The notes below the pieces were generated by a model. The model had not been told where the DNA came from and did no database searches. It worked only from the letters and a program-made list of their open reading frames with translations. DNA of 64,000 nucleotides from Hydractinia symbiolongicarpus (Eukaryota; Cnidaria; Hydrozoa; Anthoathecata; Hydractiniidae), in NCBI RefSeq assembly GCF_029227915.1, contig NC_079887.1, positions 26,597,650 to 26,661,649 of the forward strand, given 5' to 3'. Below are positions 24,601 to 36,600 of this stretch, in pieces; position 1 is the stretch's first letter, and each line of letters starts with the position of its first letter. The position numbers and the translations under genes are program-made.

Positions 24601-25183
24601 GGTACTTTCTTTGTATACATTCGACTATACGTGACAAGCCCGGGATTTAGGGAAATCGCAGGTTTTCGTTTGCCGGCGATTAAACTTCTTTTATTCAGCG
24701 TCTCATCAAAAATGAAAACATTTTTAAAAACTACAAGTCTGATGCGTTTTAGTGGTGAAAAAATAATTTAAAAAAACATTCTGGAAATGAGTTTACTCAC
24801 AGGGTACTTTCTTTGTATACATTCGACTATACTTGCCAAGCCCGGGATTTACGGGAAATCGCGGGTTTTCGTTTTCCGGCGATTAAACCTCTTTCATTAA
24901 GCGTCTCATCAAAAATGAAAACATTTTTGAAAACTACAAGTCTCATGCGTTTTAGTGGTGAAAAAGTAATTTAAAAAATCGTTCTGGAAATGAGTTTACT
25001 CCCTGGGTACTTTCTTTGTATACTTTTGACTATACGGGCCGAGTCCGGGATTTAGGGAAATCGCAGGTTTTCGTTTGCCGGCGATTAAACTGCTTTTATT
25101 CAGCGTCTCATCAAAAATGAAAATATTTTTAAAAACTACAAGTCTCATGCGTTTAAGTGGTGAAAAAATAATTTAAAAAATCG

Positions 25184-25385
25184 TTCGGGAAATGAGTTTA
25201 CTTCCTGGGTACTTTCTTGTATACTTTTGACTATACGGGCCGAGTCCGGGATTTACGGGAAATCGCAGATTTTCGTTTGCCGGCGATTAAACTTCTTTTA
25301 TTCAGCGTCCCATCAAATATGAAAATATTTTTAAAAACTACAAGTATTATGCGTTTTAGTGGTGAAAAAATAATTTAAAAAATCG
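25184..25385 (+). repeat. Hybrid A/B monomer, one-monomer deletion
   Basis: The monomer is A through CCCATCAAATATGAAAATATTTTT, then continues as AAAAACTACAAG and TTATGCGTTTTAGTGGTGAAA, a B end. In the matching place in later copies (about 29000 and 32400) an A and a B monomer are both present. The junction falls in the AT-rich half, about positions 145-160. Confidence 0.7.
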
Positions 25386-26195
25386 TTCGGGAAATGAGTT
25401 TACTCCCTGGGTACTTTCTTTGTATACTTTTGACTATACGGGCCGAGTGCGGGATTTAGGGAAATCGCAGGTTTTCGTTTGCCGGCGATTAAACTGCTTT
25501 TATTCAGCGTCTCATCAAAAATGAAAACATTTTTAAAAACTACAAGTCTTATGCGTTTTAGTGGTGAAAAAATAATTTAAAAATTCGTTCTGGAAATGAG
25601 TTAACTCACAGGGTACTTCCTTTGTATACATTCGACTATACGTGCCAAGCCCGGCATTTACGGGAAATCGCGGGTTTTCGTTTGCTGGCGATTAAGCTGC
25701 TTTTATTCAGCGTCTCATCAAAAATGAAAACATCCTTGAAAACTACAAGTCTCATGCGTTTTAGTGGTGAAATAATAATTTAAAAAATCGTTTGGGAAAT
25801 GAATTTACTCCCTGGGTACTTTCTTTGCATACTTTTGACTATAATGGCCGAGTCCAGGATTTACGGGAAATCGCAGGTTTTCGTTTGCCGGCGATTAAAC
25901 TTCTTTTATTCAGCGTCTCATCAAAAATGAAAACATTTTTGAAAACTACAAGTCTTATGCATTTTAGTGGTGAAAAAATAACTTAAAAAATCGTTCGGGA
26001 AATGAGTTAACTCACAGGGTACTTTCTTTGTATACATTCGACTATACGTGCCAAGCCCGGGATTTACGGGAAATCGCGGATTTTCGTTTGCCGGCGATTA
26101 AACTTCTTTTATTGAGCGTCCCATCAAATATAAAAAAATTTTTGAAAACTACAAGTCTCATGCGTTTAGTGGTAAAAAAATAATATAAAAAATCG

Positions 26196-26322
26196 TTTGG
26201 ATCGGATTTTCGTTTGCCGGCGATTAAACTTCTTTTATTCAGCGTCCCATCAAATATGAAAACATTTTTGAAAACTACAAGTCTCATGCGTTTTAGTGGT
26301 GAAAAAATAATTTAAAAAATCG
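26196..26322 (+). repeat. Truncated 127-bp monomer, copy 1
   Basis: After AAAAAATCGTTTGG the sequence jumps to ATCGGATTTTCGTTTGCC. About 75 bp of the usual monomer are missing, including GTATAC and the whole CGGG cluster. The AT-rich half is intact. The preceding monomer has the linked variants TTATTGAGCG and AAATATAAAAAAATTTT. The next TTCGGG is at 26323, so the unit is 127 bp long. Confidence 0.92.
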
Positions 26323-27121
26323 TTCGGGAAATGAGTTAACTCCCTGGGTACTTTCTTTGTATACTTTTGACTATACGGGCCGAGTCCGGGATTTAGGGAA
26401 ATCGCAGGTTTTCGTTTGCCGGCAATTAAACTGCTTTTATTCAGCGTCTCATCAAAAATGAAAACATTTTTAAAAACTACAAGTCTTATGCGTTTTAGTG
26501 GTGAAAAAATAATTTAAAAAATCGTTCGGGAAATGAGTTTACTCCGTGGGTACTTCCTTTGTGTACTTTTGACTATACGGGCCTAGCCGGGATTTACGGG
26601 AAATCGCGGGTTTTCGTTTGCCGGCGATTAAACTTCTTTTATTCAGCGTCTCATCAAAAATGAAAACATTTTTAAAAACTACAAGTCTTATGCGTTTTAG
26701 TGGTGAAAAAATAATTTAAAAAATCGTTCTGGAAATGAGTTAACTCACAGGGTACTTTCTTTGTATACATTCGACTATACGTGCCAAGCCCGGGATTTAC
26801 GGGAAATCGCGGGTTTTCGTTTGCCGGCGATTAAACTTCTTTTATTCAGCGTCTCATCAAAAATGAAAACATTTTTAAAAACTACAAGTCTTATGCGTTT
26901 TAGTGGTGAAAAAATAATTTAAAAAATCGTTCTGGAAATGAGTTTACTCCCTGGGTACTTTCTTTGTATACTTTTGACTATACGGGCCGAGTCCGGGATT
27001 TAAGGAAATCGCAGGTTTTCGTTTGCCGGCGAATAAACTTCTTTTATTCAGCGTCTCATCAAAAATGAAAACATTTTTGAAAACTACAAGTCTCATGCGT
27101 TTTAGTGGTGAAAAAATAATT

Positions 27122-27740
27122 TAAAAAATCGTTCGGGAAATGAGTTTACTCCCTGGGTACTTTCTTGTACGCTTTTGACTATACGGGCCGAGTCCGGGAT
27201 TTACGGGAAATCGCGGATTTTCGTTTGCCGGCGATTAAACTTCTTTTATTCAGCGTCCCATCAAATATGAAAATATTTTTGAAAACTACAAGTCTCATGC
27301 GTTTAGTGGTAAAAAAATAATATAAAAAATCGTTCGGAAAATGAGTTTACTCCCTGGGTACTTTCTTTGTATACTTTTGAATATACGGGCCAAGCCCGGG
27401 ATTTACGGGAAATCGCGGGTTTTCGTTTGCCGGCGATTAAACTTCTTTTATTCAGCGTCTCATCAAAAATGAAAACATTTTTAAAAACTACAAGTCTTAT
27501 GCGTTTTAGTAGTGAAAAAATAATTTAAAAAATCGTTCGGGAAATGAGTTTACTCCCTGGGTACTTTCTTTGTATACTTTTGACTATACGGGCCAAGCCC
27601 GGGATTTACGGGAAATCGCGGGTTTTCGTTTGCCGGCGATTAAACTTCTTTTATTCAGCGTCTCATCAAAAATGAAAACATTTTTGAAAACTACAAGTCT
27701 CATGCGTTTTAGTGGTGAAAAAATAATTTAAAAAATCGTT
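27122..27740 (+). repeat. GTACGCTTTT block, copy 1 of 3
   Basis: An A monomer with CTTGTACGCTTTTGAC (27167) is followed by B with TTCGGAAAATGAG and TTTTGAATATACGG and then by B with AGTAGTGAAAAA. The same trio recurs at 34099 and 41231, 6932 and 7132 bp apart. With the 75-bp deletions added back these are 35 and 36 monomers. Confidence 0.78.
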
Positions 27741-27792
27741 CGGGAAATGAGTTTACTCCCTGGGTACTTCCTTTGTATACTTTTGACTATAC

Positions 27793-27824
27793 GGGCCAAG
27801 CCGGGATTTACGGGAAATCGCGGG
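27793..27824 (+). other. Phased GGG runs / G-quadruplex candidate, F core
   Basis: Four GGG runs lie at 27793-27795, 27803-27805, 27812-27814 and 27822-27824, separated by 7, 6 and 7 nt. This fits the standard G3+N1-7 quadruplex rule on the + strand. The run starts are 10, 9 and 10 bp apart, which puts them on nearly the same helix face. The same layout recurs in F monomers across the window. Folding in vivo is inference only. Confidence 0.6.
27805..27819. other. GATTT/AAATC dyad in the core, representative
   Basis: GATTT (27805-27809) and AAATC (27815-27819) are perfect 5-bp inverted arms around ACGGG. The arms are kept in nearly every monomer that retains the core, including G monomers where the loop is shortened to AGGG. 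One clear exception is near 23634. Confidence 0.65.
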
Positions 27825-30166
27825 TTTTCGTTTGCCGGCGATTAAACTTCTTTTATTCAGCGTCTCATCAAAAATGAAAACATTTTTAAAAACTACAAGT
27901 CTCATGCGTTTTAGTGGTGAAAAAATAATTTAAAAAATCGTTCGGGAAATGAGTTTACTCCCTGGGTACTTTCTTGTATACTTTTGACTATACGGTTCGA
28001 GTCCGGGATTTACGGGAAATCGCGGATTTTCGTTTGCCGGCGATTAAACTTCTTTTATTCAGCGTCCCATCAAATTTGAAAATATTTTGGAAAACTACAA
28101 GTCTCATGCGTTTAGTGGTAAAAAAATAATATAAAAAATCGTTCGGGAAATGAGTTTACTCCCTGGGTACTTTCTTTGTATACTTTTGACTATACAGGCC
28201 AAGCCCGGGATTTACGGGAAATCGCGGGTTTTCGTTTGCCGGCGATTAAACTTCTTTTATTCAGCGTCTCATCAAAAATGAAAACATTTTTAAAAACTAC
28301 AAGTCTTATGCGTTTTAGTGGTGAAAAAATAATTTAAAAAATCGTTCGGGAAATGAGTTTACTCCCTGGGTACTTTCTTTGTATACTTTTGACTATACGG
28401 GCCGAGTCCGGGATTTACGGGAAATCGCGGATTTTCGTTTGCCGGCGATTAAACTTCTTTTATTCAGCGTCCCATCAAATTTGAAAATATTTTGGAAAAC
28501 TACAAGTCTCATGCGTTTTAGTGGTGAAAAAATATTTTAAAAAAACATTCTGGAAATGAGTTTACTCACAGGGTACTTTCTTTGTATACATTCGACTATA
28601 CTTGCCAAGCCCGGGATTTACGGGAAATCGCGGGTTTTCGTTTTCCGGCGATTAAACCTCTTTCATTAAGCGTCTCATCAAAAATGAAAACATTTTTGAA
28701 AACTACAAGTCTCATGCGTTTTAGTGGTGAAAAAGTAATTTAAAAAATCGTTCTGGAAATGAGTTTACTCCCTGGGTACTTTCTTTGTATACTTTTGACT
28801 ATACGGGCCGAGTCCGGGATTTAGGGAAATCGCAGGTTTTCGTTTGCCGGCGATTAAACTGCTTTTATTCAGTGTCTCATCAAAAATGAAAATATTTTTA
28901 AAAACTACAAGTCTCATGCGTTTAAGTGGTGAAAAAATAATTTAAAAAATCGTTCGGGAAATGAGTTTACTTCCTGGGTACTTTCTTGTATACTTTTGAC
29001 TATACGGGCCGAGTCCGGGATTTACGGGAAATCGCGGATTTTCGTTTGCCGGCAATTAAACTTCTTTTATTCAGCGTCCCATCAAATATGAAAATATTTT
29101 TGAAAACTACAAGTCTCATGCGTTTAGTGGTAAAAAAATAATATAAAAAATCGTTTGGGAAATGAGTTTACTCCCTGGGTACTTTCTTTGTATACTTTTG
29201 ACTATACGGGCCAAGCCCGGGATTTACGGGAAATCGCGGGTTTTCGTTTGCCGGCGATTCAACTTCTTTTATTCAGCGTCTCATCAAAAATGAAAACATT
29301 TTTAAAAACTACAAGTCTTATGCGTTTTAGTGGTGAAAAAATAATTTAAAAAATCGTTCGGGAAATGAATTTACTCCCTGGGTACTTTCTTTGTATACTT
29401 TTGACTATACGGGCCGAGTGCGGGATTTAGGGAAATCGCAGGTTTTCGTTTGCCGGCGATTAAACTGCTTTTATTCAGCGTCTCATCAAAAATGAAAACA
29501 TTTTTAAAAACTACAAGTCTTATGCGTTTTAGTGGTGAAAAAATAATTTAAAAATTCGTTCTGGAAATGAGTTAACTCACAGGGTACTTCCTTTGTATAC
29601 ATTCGACTATACGTGCCAAGCCCGGCATTTACGGGAAATCGCGGGTTTTCGTTTGCTGGCGATTAAGCTGCTTTTATTCAGCGTCTCATCAAAAATGAAA
29701 ACATTCTTGAAAACTACAAGTCTCATGCGTTTTAGTGGTGAAATAATAATTTAAAAAATCGTTTGGGAAATGAGTTTACTCCCTGGGTACTTTCTTTGCA
29801 TACTTTTGACTATAATGTCCGAGTCCAGGATTTACGGGAAATCGCAGGTTTTCGTTTGCCGGCGATTAAACTTCTTTTATTCAGCGTCTCATCAAAAATG
29901 AAAACATTTTTGAAAATTACAAGTGTCATGCGTTTTAGTGGTGAAAAAATAACTTAAAAAATCGTTCGGGAAATGAGTTAACTCACAGGGTACTTTCTTT
30001 GTATACATTCGACTATACGTGCCAAGCCCGGGATTTACGGGAAATCGCGGATTTTCGTTTGCCGGCGATTAAACTTCTTTTATTGAGCGTCCCATCAAAT
30101 ATAAAAATATTTTTGAAAACTACAAGTCTCATGCGTTTAGTGGTAAAAAAATAATATAAAAAATCG

Positions 30167-30293
30167 TTTGGATCGGATTTTCGTTTGCCGGCGATTAAAC
30201 TTCTTTTATTCAGCGTCCCATCAAATATGAAAACATTTTTGAAAACTACAAGTCTCATGCGTTTTAGTGGTGAAAAAATAATTTAAAAAATCG
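30167..30293 (+). repeat. Truncated 127-bp monomer, copy 2
   Basis: The junction TCGTTTGGATCGGATTTTCG is identical to that in copy 1, 3971 bp downstream. The preceding monomer again has TTATTGAGCG and AAATATAAAAATA, so the copies descend from one deletion event. Confidence 0.92.
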
Positions 30294-30301
30294 TTCGGGA
30301 A

Positions 30302-31110
30302 ATGAGTTTACTCCCTGGGTACTTTCTTTGTATACTTTTGACTATACGGGCCGAGTCCGGGATTTAGGGAAATCGCAGGTTTTCGTTTGCCGGCAATTAA
30401 ACTGCTTTTATTCAGCGTCTCATCAAAAATGAAAACATTTTTAAAAACTACAAGTCTTATGCGTTTTAGTGGTGAAAAAATAATTTAAAAAATCGTTCGG
30501 GAAATGAGTTTACTCCGTGGGTACTTCCTTTGTATACTTTTGACTATACGGGCCTAGCTGGGATTTACGGGAAATCGCGGGTTTTCGTTTGCCGGCGATT
30601 AAACTTCTTTTATTCAGCGTCTCATCAAAAATGAAAACATTTTTAAAAACTACAAGTCTTATGCGTTTTAGTGGTGAAAAAATAATTTAAAAAATCGTTC
30701 TGGAAATGAGTTAACTCACAGGGTACTTTCTTTGTATACATTCGACTATACGTGCCAAGCCCGGGATTTACGGGAAATCGCGGGTTTTCGTTTGCCGGCG
30801 ATTAAACTTCTTTTATTCAGCGTCTCATCAAAAATGAAAACATTTTTAAAAACTACAAGTCTTATGCGTTTTAGTGGTGAAAAAATAATTTAAAAAATTG
30901 TTCGGGAAATGAGTTTACTCCGTGGGTACTTCCTTTGTATACTTTTGACTATACGGGCCTAGCTGGGATTTACGGGAAATCGCGGGTTTTCGTTTGCCGG
31001 CGATTAAACTTCTTTTATTCAGCGTCTCATCAAAAATGAAAACATTTTTAAAAACTACAAGTCTTATGCGTTTTAGTGGTGAAAAAATAATTTAAAAAAT
31101 CGTTCTGGAA
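30302..31110 (+). repeat. 405-bp dimer duplication (CTCCGTGGG)
   Basis: TACTCCGTGGG followed by ACTTCCTTTGTATAC and GGGCCTAGCTGGG occurs at 30511 and 30916, 405 bp apart. The related copy 1 region has it once (about 26541). The unit is one F-like plus one C monomer. Confidence 0.78.
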
Positions 31111-33531
31111 ATGAGTTAACTCACAGGGTACTTTCTTTGTATACATTCGACTATACGTGCCAAGCCCGGGATTTACGGGAAATCGCGGGTTTTCGTTTGC
31201 CGGCGATTAAACTTCTTTTATTCAGCGTCTCATCAAAAATGAAAACATTTTTAAAAACTACAAGTCTTATGCGTTTTAGTGGTGAAAAAATAATTTAAAA
31301 AATCGTTCGGGAAATGAGTTTACTCCCTGGGTACTTTCTTTGTATACTTTTGACTATACGGGCCAAGCCCGGGATTTACGGGAAATCGCGGGTTTTCGTT
31401 TGCCGGCGATTAAACTTCTTTTATTCAGCGTCTCATCAAAAATGAAAACATTTTTGAAAACTACAAGTCTCATGCGTTTTAGTGGTGAAAAAATAATTTA
31501 AAAAATCGTTCGGGAAATGAGTTTACTCCCTGGATACTTCCTTTGTATACTTTTGACTATACGGGCCAAGCCGGGATTTACGGGAAATCGCGGGTTTTCG
31601 TTTGCCGGCGATTAAACTTCTTTTATTCAGCGTCTCATCAAAAATGAAAACATTTTTAAAAACTACAAGTCTCATGCGTTTTAGTGGTGAAAAAATAATT
31701 TAAAAAATCGTTCTGGAAATGAGTTTACTCACAGGGTACTTTCTTTGTATACATTCGACTATACGTGACAAGCCCGGGATTTAGGGAAATCGCAGGTTTT
31801 CGTTTGCCGGCGATTAAACTTCTTTTATTCAGCGTCTCATCAAAAATGAAAACATTTTTAAAAACTACAAGTCTGATGCGTTTTAGTGGTGAAAAAATAA
31901 TTTAAAAAAACATTCTGGAAATGAGTTTACTCACAGGGTACTTTCTTTGTATACATTCGACTATACTTGCCAAGCCCGGGATTTACGGGAAATCGCGGGT
32001 TTTCGTTTTCCGGCGATTAAACCTCTTTCATTAAGCGTCTCATCAAAAATGAAAACATTTTTGAAAACTACAAGTCTCATGCGTTTTAGTGGTGAAAAAG
32101 TAATTTAAAAAATCGTTCTGGAAATGAGTTTACTCCCTGGGTACTTTCTTTGTATACTTTTGACTATACGGGCCGAGTCCGGGATTTAGGGAAATCGCAG
32201 GTTTTCGTTTGCCGGCGATTAAACTGCTTTTATTCAGCGTCTCATCAAAAATCAAAATATTTTTAAAAACTACAAGTCTCATGCATTTAAGTGGTGAAAA
32301 AATAATTTAAAAAATCGTTCGGGAAATGAGTTTACTTTCTGGGTACTTTCTTGTATACTTTTGACTATACGGGCCGAGTCCGGGATTTACGGGAAATCGC
32401 GGATTTTCGTTTGCCGGCAATTAAACTTCTTTTATTCAGCGTCCCATCAAATATGAAAATATTTTTGAAAACTACAAGTCTCATGCGTTTAGTGGTAAAA
32501 AAATAATATAAAAAATCGTTCGGGAAATGAGTTTACTCCCTGGGTACTTTCTTTGTATACTTTTGACTATACGGGCCAAGCCCGGGATTTACGGGAAATC
32601 GCGGGTTTTCGTTTGCCGGCGATTCAACTTCTTTTATTCAGCGTCTCATCAAAAATGAAAACATTTTTAAAAACTACAAGTCTTATGCGTTTTAGTGGTG
32701 AAAAAATAATTTAAAAAATCGTTCGGGAAATGAGTTTACTCCCTGGGTACTTTCTTTGTATACTTTTGACTATACGGGCCGAGTGCGGGATTTAGGGAAA
32801 TCGCAGGTTTTCGTTTGCCGGCGATTAAACTGCTTTTATTCAGCGTCTCATCAAAAATGAAAACATTTTTAAAAACTACAAGTCTTATGCGTTTTAGTGG
32901 TGAAAAAATAATTTAAAAATTCGTTCTGGAAATGAGTTAACTCACAGGGTACTTCCTTTGTATACATTCGACTATACGTGCCAAGCCCGGCATTTACGGG
33001 AAATCGCGGGTTTTCGTTTGCTGGCGATTAAGCTGCTTTTATTCAGCGTCTCATCAAAAATGAAAACATTCTTGAAAACTACAAGTCTCATGCGTTTTAG
33101 TGGTGAAATAATAATTTAAAAAATCGTTTGGGAAATGAGTTTATTCCCTGGGTACTTTCTTTGCATACTTTTGACTATAATGTCCGAGTCCAGGATTTAC
33201 GGGAAATCGCAGGTTTTCGTTTGCCGGCGATTAAACTTCTTTTATTCAGCGTCTCATCAAAAATGAAAACATTTTTGAAAATTACAAGTCTCATGCGTTT
33301 TAGTGGTGAAAAAATAACTTAAAAAATCGTTCGGGAAATGAGTTAACTCACAGGGTACTTTCTTTGTATACATTCGACTATACGTGCCAAGCCCGGGATT
33401 TACGGGAAATCGCGGATTTTCGTTTGCCGGCGATTAAACTTCTTTTATTGAGCGTCCCATCAAATATAAAAATATTTTTGAAAACTACAAGTCTCATGCG
33501 TTTAGTGGTAAAAAAATAATATAAAAAATCG

Positions 33532-33658
33532 TTTGGATCGGATTTTCGTTTGCCGGCGATTAAACTTCTTTTATTCAGCGTCCCATCAAATATGAAAACA
33601 TTTTTGAAAACTACAAGTCTCATGCGTTTTAGTGGTGAAAAAATAATTTAAAAAATCG
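33532..33658 (+). repeat. Truncated 127-bp monomer, copy 3
   Basis: Same junction and length, 3365 bp after copy 2. The spacing equals 17 monomers less the 75-bp deletion. The flanking order of subtypes matches copy 2. Confidence 0.92.
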
Positions 33659-36600
33659 TTCGGGAAATGAGTTTACTCCCTGGGTACTTTCTTTGTATAC
33701 TTTTGACTGTACGGGCCGAGTCCGGGATTTAGGGAAATCGCAGGTTTTCGTTTGCCGGCAATTAAACTGCTTTTATTCAGCGTCTCATCAAAAATGAAAA
33801 CATTTTTAAAAACTACAAGTCTTATGCGTTTTAGTGGTGAAAAAATAATTTAAAAAATCGTTCGGGAAATGAGTGAACTCACAGGGTACTTTCTTTGTAT
33901 ACATTCGACTATACGTGCCAAGCCCGGGATTTACGGGAAATCGCGGGTTTTCGTTTGCCGGCGATTAAACTTCTTTTATTCAGCGTCTCATCAAAAATGA
34001 AAACATTTTTAAAAACTACAAGTCTTATGCGTTTTAGTGGTGAAAAAATAATTTAAAAAATCGTTCGGGAAATGAGTTTACTCCCTGGGTACTTTCTTGT
34101 ACGCTTTTGACTATACGGGCCGAGTCCGGGATTTACGGGAAATCGCGGATTTTCGTTTGCCGGCGATTAAACTTCTTTTATTCAGCGTCCCATCAAATAT
34201 GAAAATATTTTTGAAAACTACAAGTCTCATGCGTTTAGTGGTAAAAAAATAATATAAAAAATCGTTCGGAAAATGAGTTTACTCCCTGGGTACTTTCTTT
34301 GTATACTTTTGAATATACGGGCCAAGCCCGGGATTTACGGGAAATCGCGGGTTTTCGTTTGCCGGCGATTAAACTTCTTTTATTCAGCGTCTCATCAAAA
34401 ATGAAAACATTTTTAAAAACTACAAGTCTTATGCGTTTTAGTAGTGAAAAAATAATTTAAAAAATCGTTCGGGAAATGAGTTTACTCCCTGGGTACTTTC
34501 TTTGTATACTTTTGACTATACGGGCCAAGCCCGGGATTTACGGGAAATCGCGGGTTTTCGTTTGCCGGCGATTAAACTTCTTTTATTCAGCGTCTCATCA
34601 AAAATGAAAACATTTTTGAAAACTACAAGTCTCATGCGTTTTAGTGGTGAAAAAATAATTTAAAAAGTCGTTCGGGAAATGAGTTTACTCCCTGGGTACT
34701 TCCTTTGTATACTTTTGACTATACGGGCCAAGCCGGGATTTACGGGAAATCGCGGGTTTTCGTTTGCCGGCGATTAAACTTCTTTTATTCAGCGTCTCAT
34801 CAAAAATGAAAACATTTTTAAAAACTACAAGTCTCATGCGTTTTAGTGGTTAAAAAAATAATTTAAAAAATCGTTCGGGAAATGAGTTTACTCCCTGGGT
34901 ACTTTCTTGTATACTTTTGACTATACGGGCCGAGTCCGGGATTTACGGGAAATCGCGGATTTTCGTTTGCCGGCGATTAAACTTCTTTTATTCAGCGTCC
35001 CATCAAATTTGAAAATATTTTGGAAAACTACAAGTCTCATGCGTTTAGTGGTAAAAAAATAATATAAAAAATCGTTCGGGAAATGAGTTTACTCCCTGGG
35101 TACTTTCTTTGTATACTTTTGACTATACAGGCCAAGCCCGGGATTTACGGGAAATCGCGGGTTTTCGTTTGCCGGCGATTAAACTTCTTTTATTCAGCGT
35201 CCCATCAAATTAGAAAATATTTTGGAAAACTACAATTCTCATGCGTTTAGTGGTAAAAAAATAATATAAAAAATCGTCTGGGAAATGAGTTTACTCCCTG
35301 GGTACTTTCTTTGTATACTTTTGACTAAACAGGCCAAGCCCGGGATTTACGGGAAATCGCGGGTTTTCGTTTGCCGGCGATTAAACTTCTTTTTTTCAGC
35401 GTCTCATCAAAAATTAAAACATTTTTAAAAACTACAAGTCTTATGCGTTTTAGTGGTGAAAAAATAATTTAAAAAATCGTTCTGGAAATGAGTTTACTCC
35501 CTGGGTACTTTCTTTGTATACTTTTGACTATACGGGTCAAGCCGGGATTTACGGGAAATCGCGGGTTTTCGTTTGCCGGCGATTAAACTTCTTTTATTCA
35601 GCGTCTCATCAAAAATGAAAATATTTTTAAAAACTACAAGTCTCATGCGTTTTAGTGGTGAAAAAATAATTTAAAAAATCGTTCGGGAAATGAGTTTACT
35701 CCCTGGGTACTTTCTTGTATACTTTTGACTATACGGGCCGAGTCCGGGATTTACGGGAAATCGCGGATTTTCGTTTGCCGGCGATTAAACTTCTTTTATT
35801 CAGCGTCCCATCTAATTTGAAAATATTTTGGAAAACTACAAGTCTCATGCGTTTAGTGGTAAAAAAATAATATAAAAAATCGTTCGGGAAATGAGTTTAC
35901 TCCCTGGGTACTTTCTTTGTATACTTTTGACTATACAGGCCAAGCCCGGGATTTACGGGACATTGCGGGTTTTCGTTTGCCGGCGATTAAACTTCTTTTA
36001 TTCAGCGTCTCATCAAAAATGAAAACATTTTTTAAAAACTACAAGTCTCATGCGTTTTAGTGGTGAAAAAGTAATTTAAAAAATCGTTCGGGAAATGAGT
36101 TTACTCCCTGGGTACTTTCTTTGTATACTTTTGACTATACGGGCCAAGCTGGGATTTACGGGAAATCGCGGGTTTTCGTTTGCCGGCGATTAAACTTCTT
36201 TTATTCAGCGTCTCATCAAAAATGAAAACATTTTTAAAAACTACAAGTCTTATGCGTTTTAGTGGTGAAAAAATAATTTAAAAAATCGTTCTGGAAATGA
36301 GTTTACTCACAGGGTACTTTCTTTGTATACATTCGACTATACGTGCCAAGCCCGGGATTTAGGGAAATCGCAGGTTTTCGTTTGCCGGCGATTAAACTTC
36401 TTTTATTCAGCGTCTCATCAAAAATGAAAACATTTTTAAAAACTACAAGTCTGATGCGTTTTAGTGGTGAAAAAATAATTTAAAAAAACGTTCTGGAAAT
36501 GAGTTTACTCACAGGGTACTTTCTTTGTATACATTCGACTATACTTGCCAAGCCCGGGATTTACGGGAAATCGCGGGTTTTCGTTTTCCGGCGATTAAAC

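Larger units (their letters stand above)
27739..27940 (+). repeat. Subtype F monomer (GCCAAGCCGGG type), representative
   Basis: The markers are ACTTCCTTTGTATAC and GGGCCAAGCCGGGATTTAC, where one C of the usual CCCGGG is missing. This 1-bp loss shortens the first spacer in the core, so the four GGG runs are separated by 7, 6 and 7 nt (27793-27824). Variants with GGGCCTAGCC and CTATATGGGCC are common from 43 kb onward, and GGGTCAAGCC variants occur from 2.9 to 35.5 kb. Confidence 0.88.

Noticed and set aside
26042-26287. 81-codon minus-strand frames across the truncated monomer (also 30013, 33378, 38562, 39904).
   Set aside because: The 75-bp deletion joins two monomer halves in frame and fuses two copies of the same chance peptide. 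Useful as a marker, not a gene.
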